From Symbiotaphrina buchneri (lineage: Eukaryota > Ascomycota > Symbiotaphrinales > Symbiotaphrinaceae), in contig BCIG01000014.1 of the NCBI GenBank assembly GCA_001599915.1, forward strand, positions 620,001 to 684,000: a stretch of 64,000 bases of DNA. The letters run 5' to 3'. Shown here piece after piece: positions 12,088 to 22,551 of the stretch (position 1 is its first letter; each line of letters starts with the position of its first letter). A program made the position numbers and the translations under genes. A model generated the notes under the pieces. That model worked only from the letters and a program-made list of their open reading frames with translations. It had not been told where the DNA came from and did no database searches.

Positions 12088-12880
12088 TAAGATGTTGTCA
12101 GTGCTGGCCAGGCTGTCAGATATCGGCCTTGGACGTTCTTCCGGTTACAAGTCGTCATCTATAGGATGCATCACTCGTTTATTTTCATTCTGTTTTGGGC
12201 GTGTACAGTCATCATCGGTGGTATTGGTAATGTCCTTTTTTGCTGCGTTTGAGCGAGCGAGCGAGCTGTCTGTAATGGAATGGTTTTGCGTTTCAAGAGT
12301 GGATGTTCCTGCACAAGCATTCGTTTCTTGGAATCTTCTTCTTGGACAGACACCAACCCTCCTCCCGTCAGGAGACTTTTCTTTTCTATTGTAACAAAAG
12401 TGAAGGTGGCGTGGTGGTCTGTTCGATTGAGCGGCGCCGGTATAATAGCTGCCGCGGAGGCTGTTGGTCTTCGCTGAGACGGCTGTATATAGCGCTGTAC
12501 GATAGGAGTCGTGCCCAGGTGTAATACCACTTTGGATACTGCATATTGGAATGCTCATCTCGTGTCTTTGTGTAGTAAACGTTCTACCGTGTTGCCTGAT
12601 CTGGACGCCATGGTCCCCAATGCATATCAAGCACTGCATGGTAATCAACATATGAGTGAGATACTGGTTACCAGGTAAACTACAGCTGAATTGTGACACG
12701 AATGCTATGTTCAAAATATAGTTACACTCCTCACTGCCCTTTCACCCCTTTTGGTATTCTCTCCAATCCACTCAAGTCTGGGTCCTGCACTGCACACAGC
12801 CGTAGGGGGTCGACCTTGAACAGCCGCACCTTCCCTGCCCCGCACACCGACGACAACCCGTAATCAGCGTAAACCTGGTT
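12088..12880. other. Convergent 3' region between MDM34 and the CCDC47-like gene
   Basis: Non-coding 3' flanks of two convergent genes. It includes a short GAGC tetranucleotide run near 12251-12268 (about four copies). Overlapping open frames here have low-complexity translations. Confidence 0.45.
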
Positions 12881-14405
12881 CTACGCCCTCTGCGTCATGC
12901 GCTTCATCCCCTTCCTCTGCTCCTTCTCACGCTCGCGCTCCAAATACCTGCGCTGCTCCTCGGCGCTCAGACCCTTGAGCTCGCGCTCACGCTTCTCCTT
13001 CTTCTCCTTGTCACGCTGGCGCTGGCGCTCCTCGGCCTTCTCGGCATCGTCGGCCTTGCGCAGCTGCCGTTGCTGCTCCTCGCGCGTCGCGCGCAGCTTG
13101 CGCGTCACCTCGGCGCGGAAGTGCGCTTTCTCGACCAACAAGTCCGGGAGGCGCAGGAAGACGCCGAAGATTGGGGTCGGCGTGTCCAAGGATTTGGAGG
13201 ACAGTTTGATGGAGAGCGTCAGTCGCTTTTTGGGAATGGTTTCGTCGAGTCTGTTAGGAGGAATGGTTTAGTATGAGTGAGCAAAACAAGCGGGACGTAG
13301 AGTGACGTACTTCAAGGGCTTGTCGACCGGTTGGTCAGTGACGATAAGGTACTGAAAGTCCTCGCCTGTCTCCTCGACAGCCTTGACCACCTCAGGTGTG
13401 AGCAGCGCATCAGTGATCTCAGCACTCTCACTCATGACCGTTGCCCAGGCAGGCAATTTCGGGTGATCTTTGGTTATCGTAAGAGAGACATCGTAGCGGT
13501 CGTCGCGAAGTTGCTTCATGACTTCCTTGTTGACGATTGCAAATACAAAGCCATCATAGGTAGACTTTAAGCCTTTGCTCTTGCGCTCTAAATCCTCCTG
13601 GCCCTTGGTACCGCCTGGGACGGGAACCAGCTGCGCCTCTCGTCCATCGAAGGGATACAAAGTCAACTCCATGTTCTCAACGGGTGTCGTAATGCTGTCG
13701 AAGAAAAAGCTTCCGGCCCATTCCATGCCCATAACGAGCGGATTATACCGTTTGAGCAATTGCAACCTCACATCCACAAAAGCAACATTTTGCCTTCCAG
13801 AAGCGTACGTTACAAACTCGGTCAAGCTCTTCTCCTTGAGCATCTTCTCTGGGCTTGCCAGCTCATCAGCGGCAGCAGCCTTCGCCAAACCATCTGCTTC
13901 GACGGAGTCCACTGATGGTGCTGCAACTCCACTGAATCCAACAAGCGCAAATTCCTTCTGCAGCACCGGCGCATGCGCGGTCATCCATTTCTTTGCCTTG
14001 CGACGGTTCGTGCGCGAACCCCAGAAGTGCACGATCAGGATTAGGATGATGAGTGGGAAAATGTACATCTCCTGCTGAAAATCCTTGTAGGTCACACGAT
14101 CCCAGACACGGTACCATTTCGTGAAGGGCGTTGCAGCCCCGGTTGCGGAGGGTGCTGCAGCTCCCGACAACGAAGAAGCAGGCGCGGAGATAGAGGCGGG
14201 AGATGGATCTGGTGCCCCAGCGAAGTCGGCGAAGTCTGTATCACCGATTCAATGTCAGCTTTGGCTGGTCGTGTTTCGTAGAAGGGGGTCTGAAATCCTG
14301 CGCAGATCATGGGGAGGCGGACTGACCTGCGTCATCTCCAACAGGCATGGGTGAAGGGGTCGCCTTGGACCCTCCTCCGAAGAGGTCCTTGAACAGTCCA
14401 GCCAT
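12881..14405 (-). CDS. CCDC47-like (DUF1682) ER membrane protein
   Basis: Predicted single-pass ER membrane protein. Animal CCDC47 is part of the PAT complex, which chaperones multi-pass membrane proteins, and has calcium roles; that function is inferred here. Three exons (14327-14405, 13311-14235, 12881-13250) give 457 residues. The N-terminal region is short, acidic and disordered. A membrane segment runs about residues 85-100 (IFPLIILILIVHFWG). The cytosolic DUF1682 domain follows, with WMTAHAPVLQKEFALVGF, VDVRLQLLKRYNPLVMGMEW and FVFAIVNKEVMKQLRDDRYD. The C-terminus is a strongly charged coiled coil rich in E, K, R and Q (from about 390), typical of the family. It shares a 335-bp promoter with the divergent gene at 14741. 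Confidence 0.9.
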
Positions 14406-14740
14406 CTTGTTGCTTGCGGCACGTTCAATTGCCCGGGCTGTACCTCAATTGAGCTTCCGAATGTATCGACACACCAGGTAGACAAAGGTAAGAGGTTGAG
14501 GAACAGATGTTTGGAAGTGGAAGCTGGTGGCTTGGGAAGCTAACCTCCACGGAAATTGCCGGCCTTCCGTATTGGGCAGTATTTCGGAATCATATGCGAA
14601 CGTACAGAGTACAGATCACGTCGCACACATTAAACGACAACGTTACTTTGGGGCTCTCCACATCGAACATCTCATTCATAGAGGATCACGTTATTCATCA
14701 ATGAAGGATGGCCCTACGGTAGCGGTAACCCGACATCCAA

Positions 14741-17185
14741 ATGGGGCCCGCCCTTCAAAGGCTTCTTGCTCGACCGTCAGCCCTCAACGTCCTGCGCGAG
14801 CTTCTAGTACAGTCGGAGAGCCAATTGGGGCTCACATCTGGACCACCGTGCCGAATATGCTGGAATGCCAAGGGTTATAGCAATAGCCGCCATTCGTCCG
14901 TCATTGCTCGAGCATGGGAGGCTGTTCTTGATCTCGCCGAGGAAGATGGCTCTAGACCTGCCTCCGGGTCGCGGCCTTCCTCTGGAAAGGACATTTCGCG
15001 GTCCGCACCGCGTTTAACGGCCGAAAATAGGCTTGAAGAGGGATACATGGAGAGTTTGCGGGGCTTTGACCAACTACTCTTTGAATCAAACGTTTCGGAC
15101 TGTAGCGGAACCAAGCGTCGTCTGGTTGATATTCTCAAGCTCCGAGATAGTCCCAAACTATGGGCCGCGCTCCTGGACTTCAGAAGACGAATGTACGGCC
15201 TTGATGGTATCGCTGAGATATGGACAGGGATCAGAAACCGCAGGGTCATACTCCCAGTGAGGGGTGAAGAGGCGGACCAGTTATGGACTGCATTTATCGA
15301 GCTGGGACTACAACGAAAAGATAAGCTGGAAGAGGTGGTCGCGTATAGCAAGGAGCTGTATACGGAGTTTGAATACAGGTGGCCGAAATTTTACACATGC
15401 CTCATTGGTAGTCTACTCTGCACGGACCCGGGAGCCGCTGTTGAGTGGCATCGCCGTATATCTGACACACATCCACCTGGTCGTGACGACATTGCGAGTC
15501 TCATAAATCCAGCAATACAGTCTCCTAAAGCGCTGAGCGCATTCTGGCGAATATATCACAGCTCTAATGTTCGGAATATATACGCAAAATTGATGCCGGT
15601 ACTGTACGCAAAGAAGCTGTTTGAGCAAGCGTACGAGTGGAACAAGAAGCTCTTAGACGTGGGAGATCTTCCGAAGAACTCATTAATTATTGAGCCTATG
15701 ATGCAACATCTTGCTTCAACTGGACAACAGCAAAAGCTGAAGCACCTTACAAGGGTCCTTGTTGAGGCAGGAATACCTATTGCGGATTCCACATCAATCG
15801 CGGGAGACGCGCCGTCCAGTCCCGGTGAATCGATAAATGGAATACATCCGGGGATGGTGAATATCAAGCCAAATACGATGAGCGATGAGCTTTGCGCTCG
15901 GATGTTTGCGACAAACTCCTTCTCCATTGACGCCGTTCTCAATGGTTTGCAGATGGTCGGCGTTTATAACATAGGACCACTGGCCTTGCGGCAGATTGCG
16001 CTGCGGGAAGACAGTACTGTGGAGGTTCGTAAACGGATTGTCTCTCTATTACAGAAAGGCTTCACAATAGACGATAAAGTCTTTTCCCGGGTGGTCCAAA
16101 GGGTGGCAGAAAGGGAGGATGCACGTTTGTTCAAGTTAATCCTCTCGACAGACCAGCATCCTGATTCTATGGAAGACATGGACTTGCAGGAATCGCTTCT
16201 GTCGCAATATGCTGACTCCCACGAGTGGGGCTTATTCGACCTCACTCTTGAAGTTCTACTGGCAGCATCTAAGCGGGACCCGACCTCGACGAGCATGAAT
16301 TTGATTGCCCGAACTCAGCTGAGACGTGGCCAACTAAGCCAGGCAGTGGAGACCGTGGAGGATATGCGCTTGGGAGGTGTCTACATTAGCCAGAGGACAA
16401 CTCATTCTTTGGCTTCGGCTCTTTTGCGGCCGAGGCATCCAGGACGGAACACCGTTGCGTCTCCAGATGGGCAAGATGACTTGCGTATTGTCATTGAACT
16501 CTTCCGAGGTGCTCTATATTCAGGGGGAAATGTCGCACCGCGCGAGTGGACGGAGATTTTCAAGCGGCTAGGGAAGGCTGGAAGGATGGACGAGCTGGAA
16601 GATCTGGCTATCTGGCTTGCCAGACACTACATACCCCAACCGGAAGGTGCTCAAATCACTGTCGTGAATCCCGCACAAGAGCTCCCTGCAAAACACCCTG
16701 CCTCGCGCATCTTCCATCCTCTGATGCAACGTGCGATTCTCGAATGGGGTTTCAAGCACGGCTTTGCACCGAATCGACTGCGGTCGCTTCCCTTGCGTGC
16801 CATCCTTCCTTCGAGCACCATGCATGCTCTTGGCTACAGGCCTCCAGAGTGGGCTCGAGGGATTCTCATCCTCAAGGTGCTCCGTGACTTTGGTGTCCCT
16901 ATATCGTTCGACGCGATCTCGCAAGGGTTTGTACATCGCATGATCCAGCTTTTTGGAAGCAAGGATTCGCAGAGGAAGGATAACCAATGGGCGAGACTGA
17001 ATAATCAGCATTCGGCTGAGGAGATCATGCGTATTTCTTCGATGGTGTGGGGTGGTTCGCTGTTGATGTTGGAGCGGGGCAAGGGAGGCCACAAGAAGCC
17101 TGCGCCTCGGTTGCAGCAGCGTAGAGAGATTGACGCACAGCAAGAGGATGGGGTTCATCTCGCAGCCTCTAGCGGGAGTGGTTGA
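14741..17185 (+). CDS. PPR-like, probably mitochondrial helical-repeat protein
   Basis: Single-exon protein of 814 residues. I do not recognise a named orthologue. The first 30 residues are rich in R, L, S and A with few acids, suggesting a mitochondrial presequence. The body is built of paired helices resembling pentatricopeptide repeats, for example AIQSPKALSAFWRIYHSSNV, LARTQLRRGQLSQAVETVED (residues near 530) and WTEIFKRLGKAGRMDELEDL (near 605). A short motif CRICWNAKGYSN follows the presequence. Fungal proteins of this layout usually act in mitochondrial RNA processing or translation, but that is family-level inference. The start at 14741 is the first in-frame ATG; the true one could be slightly different. 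It is head to head with the CCDC47-like gene. Confidence 0.75.
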   Translation: MGPALQRLLARPSALNVLRELLVQSESQLGLTSGPPCRICWNAKGYSNSRHSSVIARAWEAVLDLAEEDGSRPASGSRPSSGKDISRSAPRLTAENRLEEGYMESLRGFDQLLFESNVSDCSGTKRRLVDILKLRDSPKLWAALLDFRRRMYGLDGIAEIWTGIRNRRVILPVRGEEADQLWTAFIELGLQRKDKLEEVVAYSKELYTEFEYRWPKFYTCLIGSLLCTDPGAAVEWHRRISDTHPPGRDDIASLINPAIQSPKALSAFWRIYHSSNVRNIYAKLMPVLYAKKLFEQAYEWNKKLLDVGDLPKNSLIIEPMMQHLASTGQQQKLKHLTRVLVEAGIPIADSTSIAGDAPSSPGESINGIHPGMVNIKPNTMSDELCARMFATNSFSIDAVLNGLQMVGVYNIGPLALRQIALREDSTVEVRKRIVSLLQKGFTIDDKVFSRVVQRVAEREDARLFKLILSTDQHPDSMEDMDLQESLLSQYADSHEWGLFDLTLEVLLAASKRDPTSTSMNLIARTQLRRGQLSQAVETVEDMRLGGVYISQRTTHSLASALLRPRHPGRNTVASPDGQDDLRIVIELFRGALYSGGNVAPREWTEIFKRLGKAGRMDELEDLAIWLARHYIPQPEGAQITVVNPAQELPAKHPASRIFHPLMQRAILEWGFKHGFAPNRLRSLPLRAILPSSTMHALGYRPPEWARGILILKVLRDFGVPISFDAISQGFVHRMIQLFGSKDSQRKDNQWARLNNQHSAEEIMRISSMVWGGSLLMLERGKGGHKKPAPRLQQRREIDAQQEDGVHLAASSGSG

Positions 17186-17378
17186 TGATATTGATGAATG
17201 TAATGAATGGAGTATATGGCCATAATCCTCAAACTCGATACAAGAAGTAATGAATAATGTACAAACTATAGTCAAGAGAGATCAACCTCCAAATTGTGAT
17301 TATCAGCGGACATGCCGATCCGACCCGTACTCCAAAAGCTCCTAAGCACAAACGTCCTGGAATCACCCTCTTAAATAT

Positions 17379-19979
17379 TCACATTGTCATTGTGTCGCCA
17401 TCAAGCGGAAAGTTCATCGCCCAGTCGGACATGAACGAGCTCCAGAACTCGTCATTGACCGGCACAGTTGAGAAGTCAATAGGCGTCATCCCATCACCCC
17501 ACAACGCCAGCCCAGGCACCTCGGCCGCAGGCATCCCAGCCACGCCAGCACCATCTGCGGCAGCATCATAGCCCGCCTCAGTCCTGCCCACCCTCGGCGA
17601 CGACCACTGCGCCGCAGCAGCCGCGCCGCTCTCCATGCAAGACGTCGCCGGTCCATCCGGTTCCGCTGGCCTCAGGCCCAAACGCCCCGAAAGCCAGTTG
17701 CGCATGCCCTCGAAGATGATGCGGAAATGGTAGAAGGTGTCTGCCTCGGTGGGCTTGATGGAGCCGCCGCTGACATAGGTCGTCGCGCGGGCCATGCGCG
17801 TCGACAGGCCCTCGAGGTATTCCTCGAGCTTGGCATGGCGGCGCATGGCGGTGGCGTCCCAGTCTGGGAAGGAGGCGATGGGCAGGGAGATCTTGGCGAA
17901 GACGATGACGGCGTATGACAGGCGCAGCCACTCGACGGTCGTGAAGGAGGGGTAGGCGCTGAGGGGCACGGTGAAGAAGGCGTCGAAGAAGGTGCGGCAG
18001 GCGTGCAGGAGCTGGATCAGGGTGTCGAGGCGTGCGGTGGAGGGGCGATAGGTTGGTGCTGATGCCGGCGTGGGCTGGGAGGCGCTGGTGCTGCTCTCGG
18101 TGGCTGGTGGAGAGGCGGGGTCGGGCCGGCCGCGTTGCGCGTATGGTACCCCAGGCTGGCTTTCCCACATTTTGCAAGGCCCAGAGACGAGCTCCGCGTT
18201 GGCTTGGTCCCAGTAGAGACCGATCTCCAGGAGTGAGATGTAGACGAAATTGTGGGCCATGAAGAGCACAGCTGGAACGTGTCAGTCTGTGGTGATTTCA
18301 AGGATCAAGCAGGTTTGCAGAATCTGGGGAGGATTATAGGGTGGACATACGAGACTCATCCATTGGGAATGGAAGATCACGCTTCCAGTCCAACAGGCGC
18401 CCTTTGAAACTCTTGACGTGGGCCTGAAGACGTAGGTCTTCGATTTCGAAGGAATCGTCGGCCAGCGAATCTTCGGCACGATAAAAGTCCGCAATATCTT
18501 CGGCGATCATCTGAAGCTTCACCAAGTGTTGCAAGGTAGCGTCTGATGGATATTTGTTCTGTTTGGCTAGTGATTGACAGCACTCATCCACATAAGGCGT
18601 ATGCCTGAGATTGTTCGGTTTGTTAAAGGCAATGGACATGCTAGAAACCGTTAGTAAATGGATCACTCCTTTTTAGAGAAGGTTTGGCATCACTCACGTT
18701 GAAGATATATAGAAACATCCTACGAAAGCTCGTCTAGCTTCTGTACTCCACTCCTCCTCTGAATCTGGGTCGAAATTGTTCCTGACCTGCTGGTCCAGGT
18801 TTATGCCTCCTCTCCTCAAGGGCATTTTGCCCGGCTTTTGATGCAGTCCAAGATCAATGGTCATGCCTATAGCCAGTTGCAAGATCTGGTACATCTGCTG
18901 GGTCCTTGGATGAAAATAGCAGATATACCTTTGCATCAGGGTCAGCTGCATGACTACAAATCTGAAGGAAAAGGTTAGAGCGCACCAAGCAAGGTATAGT
19001 AGAGTGCCTTGAAGAAGGTCGAGATTTTTCTCCCCCTGTAGCAATACTTTCACACCAAGCATGTTCCGGATATCGTCATGCAGACGAATTTGAAGTTTCC
19101 TATCGGCCCCGCAAGTGCAGCCTACAATGACTAGGAAGGTAAATGGCCTTTCTTGAGAGAGGCGTTGCGCCGTCATATCCTCCGGAATGATTACAAATGG
19201 GAAATGCGTAGAGAGATTGGACCGGTACGAATTGACCATCTGATTTGCCTGAGTCCAGCTTGAGATGCCTGATGGCAGAGATCCAACCGGGTCCCTGATT
19301 GCAAGGCCGGTTTCTGCACGCATCTCTGCGGCCGGGGTAGCCTGAGCTGAGCAATTCACATTTGAGCCACCCTCCGACTCGGTGATAGTAGTCCTGATGC
19401 TGCTCTCAGCGGAGGTAAAAGGCGTGGGCAAGGGCAATCTGGGATCCTTGTTTGGGCGGCCGTATGCGCCAGAGCTAGGTGGAGCTTGAAATTCTGGCGT
19501 AAGACTCGGTCTAGCATCAACCGCCCCCGGAGTCTTTTCCGCAAGCAGAGCCACCAGGTTATCCAGCTTCTTTTCCATCTCGGCAACCCGACTGACAGGG
19601 TCATCAATGATTTCCGGCCCCCAAAGGTGTTGGGGGGATACTTACGTTCGGGCTTGTCGCGGACCCGGCCGCCGAGGCTGCGGTTCCCTTGAGATGCATG
19701 GTCTCCCGATTTTCAAGCATCTGAGACTATGGTCAGAATAGCAAAAGCGAATGCGCGTGGGTATAAAAACAACAAAAATTAATATTGATTCTGAGAAAGG
19801 CTGTATATAGTTCTCGGAACTTGAACGCAACGAAACGATCACGATACACGCTTGATGAAATGCGGACGGAGAACTTGCTTTTGACATGTTCTAGGATCAT
19901 CACTAGGCAAACATCGTGCCTTCAATGACCGACAATTCTCACAGGCTCTCACAGAGCGTTGTCTCCGCTCTGCCTCCAT
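17379..19979 (-). CDS. Zn2Cys6 transcription factor with fungal-specific TF domain (GC-AG intron)
   Basis: Nuclear regulator of 750 residues in five exons: 19879-19979, 19646-19720, 18698-19591, 18351-18640 and 17379-18271. The DNA-binding motif is split by intron 1. Joined, it reads C13-x2-C16-x6-C23-x8-C32-x2-C35-x6-C42, an exact zinc binuclear cluster. This frame is reached only with a GC donor (aaaa/gcaagt at 19878) and a ctcag acceptor at 19721. A coiled-coil linker follows (RVAEMEKKLDNLVALL, near residue 60), then the fungal_trans middle homology region (about 200-500; LQLAIGMTIDLGLHQKPGK). The C-terminus holds small acidic and aromatic motifs. The target pathway is unknown. It is head to head with IPK1, about 560 bp away. 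Confidence 0.85.
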
Positions 19980-20542
19980 CCAAGCAATCCACGGTTACAC
20001 GGTCCCCGATTGGTGGAAGTGGGGGCTTGTACTAGGGTAGAACACCGAGTCGGTGACCTCCAAGCATCTGAGAAACACAAACTGTACAGATTTGACGATC
20101 ACCTCTAGTGATGGCGGGCCTGGACGATTATGCGTTGATTTCGAACTATTTTATGAAGGCTGCGACAACGCAGTGTCTGCTCCTCTTTGATCTTCTATTG
20201 TTCGGTGCTCTCTCTCTTGTCCAGGCAGAACGGGGATACCGCACCATCTGCAACAGGCTAGTACATTTGCGGCGTGAAGCTTATTCGGACGTTTTGATTC
20301 GCTACCCTTTCTATGTCAAGCATCCTGATTTCAATGTATTGCCCTTGTCAGGCTCATTCTTTTCATTTTTACGGTCTTTTCGAATCCTTTGAAGCTTCGG
20401 TACAAAAGTGTCTCATTTCCATATCTGTCCGCTCAGTGATATCTCTCACCAGATTTACTAGTCGATTTTCGTCATCTTCTGTCAAATTTTGGCATGGCGA
20501 AGGATATCGTCGGATAGATGAATTGATTGAACTTCAACTAAC
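19980..20542. other. Divergent promoter between the Zn2Cys6 gene and IPK1
   Basis: About 560 bp between two divergent starts. Pyrimidine-rich stretches precede the IPK1 ATG. Short open frames overlap but carry no domain. Confidence 0.45.
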
Positions 20543-21680
20543 ATGGAGACTTCGGCTTCTACCATCGTATCCCTTCCTGAGAATGCTGTCCTTGAATATC
20601 TCGCAGAGGGTGCAGCAAATATTGTCTATCGATTCGTAATACCTCCCACATCTCCTTCTCTCGAAGCCGACCACTCCATCGATGACTACAATGAGGCCTC
20701 TACTCCTCCGCCGACGGAAGTTGCTGCTCTTCAATATGACCGTGTGTTTGAAGGACGACTACTCCGTTTGAGAAAAGCATTGCCAACAACACAGCCAAAT
20801 GCCATGTCCGCTGAGCGGTTCCACCGAATCATCGCTCCGCTATTTCCTCCAGAGAATCTTGTTGCACAGGATCTTGTGAGGCTCCCTGCTGGGCTTATTC
20901 ATGATCTTAATATGCGACTGGAGGATGATGAGGCCCATCAAAAAAGGGCCAAGAAGAGACATGGCGTCTGTCTCGCCGAAGATGAACCGTATGGCGTTTT
21001 GATCACGGATATGACTGCAGACGAAGCCCAAGGCGAAACCTTGATCGAATTCAAACCGAAATGGCTTTCACAGTCACCTTCGGCACCGGCTGATGCTAGG
21101 AGATGCCGCACTTGCGCTCTAAGGGCACAGAGGAATGCCAAACGCCAGTCGGAAGGAGAATCACAGGAAGAATCGTTCTGTCCGCTCGAATTAGTGTCTC
21201 GAAATACAGCTACGTTGCAACATGCTGTGGAGGTCTTATTTCCGCCTGGAAGGTATCCACGTAGCGAGCTTACCCGGCTGCGAAAGCGTGTCCTGGAGTT
21301 TTTGAGCAGCACTCCGCTCCTGAAACGTTTGGGCGAGCTACAGAAAGAGCTGGATCCGAATGGGGTCCTGAATGCCGATCTCCACGGGGAAAGGTTTTTG
21401 ACTGCAATGACCATCAGGGACTGCACTCTCTTCCTCAAGGTATGGCGCATGCTTGCTGCACCGAGATCGTTGTGGCTAACCAACGCCGTTTCAGATTCCA
21501 CGAGATGACAGCATGCCTGTGGAAGCTCGCATAGGCGATTTGGATCTCAAAGACCCTGAACAAGGGAAAGCGGAGTACTGGAAGTCTTTAGAAAGGAGTC
21601 TTATTGAAGAAGGGTGGTATACTTGTAGCGCCGCTGGCGAAGATTCAGCTGAAATAACCTGTTGTCTTTCCAATGGCTGA
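20543..21680 (+). CDS. ipk1: Inositol-pentakisphosphate 2-kinase (Ipk1)
   Basis: Enzyme that phosphorylates inositol pentakisphosphate to phytate (InsP6), which supports mRNA export and signalling in the nucleus. Two exons (20543-21439, 21495-21680) give 360 residues. The N-terminal lobe starts with VLEYLAEGAANIVYRF, the family's glycine-rich ATP motif. The substrate motif LIEFKPKWLSQSPSAP is diagnostic and is followed by a cysteine cluster (CRTCALRAQRNAK) typical of the zinc site in this family. VLNADLHGERFLTAMTIRDCT corresponds to the catalytic segment. The second exon supplies IGDLDLKDPEQGKAEYW, the conserved C-terminal DLDLK block. The intron 21440-21494 is GT-AG and the joined frame closes on TGA. 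Confidence 0.93.
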
Positions 21681-21868
21681 GCGGGGACGAATTTCAGTCA
21701 AGGCTTACAAAAAGCGTGACGCAGAGAAGGAAAACGTCACTGGAACATCATTGGTCCGCCATGATACACTTCAGGCGAGAGAGGGAGGAGTGAATGAGCG
21801 GCTTGCGTCATCAAGAGATCCAACAGTGGCTCTTCAAGAGGCTTGCTCTGACTGCCTGCAGAGAACTA

Positions 21869-22091
21869 CAAAAAAAAATAATCAAAACAAAATTAATTGA
21901 GGGAAGCAAAAAGTTCAGGCTCTAGAACCACCAAAGTAGTTCTAGAGCCCTATGAAAACCCTTCTGTGGTTTTGCAGTGGCCAGAGAATCCAGTCGCAGT
22001 TACGGCTCGAACCCTCCTTAGAGCGGAGACATTACCCATTTAAGAGAGTGGTTTGACGTGTGCCACGGACTAACCGCTACACCACAACCCC
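21869..22091 (-). repeat. SINE-like tRNA-derived element (putative)
   Basis: On the minus strand the element opens with GGGGTTGTGGTGTAGCGG at 22091, resembling a tRNA 5' end with a pol III A box. About 70 nt further is an exact B-box-like GGTTCGAGCC (22013-22004). No matching 3' acceptor stem is present, so it is not a functional tRNA. The tRNA-like head is followed by about 130 nt of unrelated body containing a perfect 11-bp hairpin (21918-21928 with 21939-21949, 10-nt loop) and then an A/T-rich end (21869-21900). This layout is that of a tRNA-related SINE. I saw no clear target-site duplication, so family and age are unknown. Confidence 0.5.
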
Positions 22092-22551
22092 TTGTGCTCG
22101 AAAGTAATGGGGTTAAGGCGGTATATAAGTGAAGAAAGCACATCTAGTTTGATGGGCCAGATGAAGAGGCGGAGAGAGCCGATATCTTCCCTCATGTGCA
22201 GCACCTGGTCGATTATGAGGGACCAGATTTGGTCAAAGGCATATCTGCTGTCTTACATAGTAGCGATCAGTCTGAAGTCTCCGAGCCACATCTTTTACCA
22301 TTCTCCTCCCTCTCGTCGATACAGGTACCGGATGAAAGCCCATAATGCTACGCAGACGGATAATATAAGAAGCTTCAAGCTCCTTTCTCCACTTCAGTCT
22401 CCAGCACCTCGACGTGGGTCCAACACGTCTGTATCGCAGCATTACAACCACTTTGGACGATGTTACCAGCAAGTCGGCATTCTTCAGACCAATGCCATAT
22501 TCATTACAAAAACCCCATTACCAATGCATTATCATTCCTACCAGCCTTATA
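22092..22551. other. Intergenic between the SINE-like repeat and haspin
   Basis: About 460 bp. An open frame runs through much of it on the plus strand into antisense haspin sequence, but its translation is low-complexity and histidine- and tyrosine-rich, so I do not call a gene. Confidence 0.4.

Noticed and set aside
21985-22091. A functional tRNA gene on the minus strand
   Set aside because: A and B boxes are present, but there is no matching 3' acceptor stem or proper T stem; better explained as a SINE-like head.
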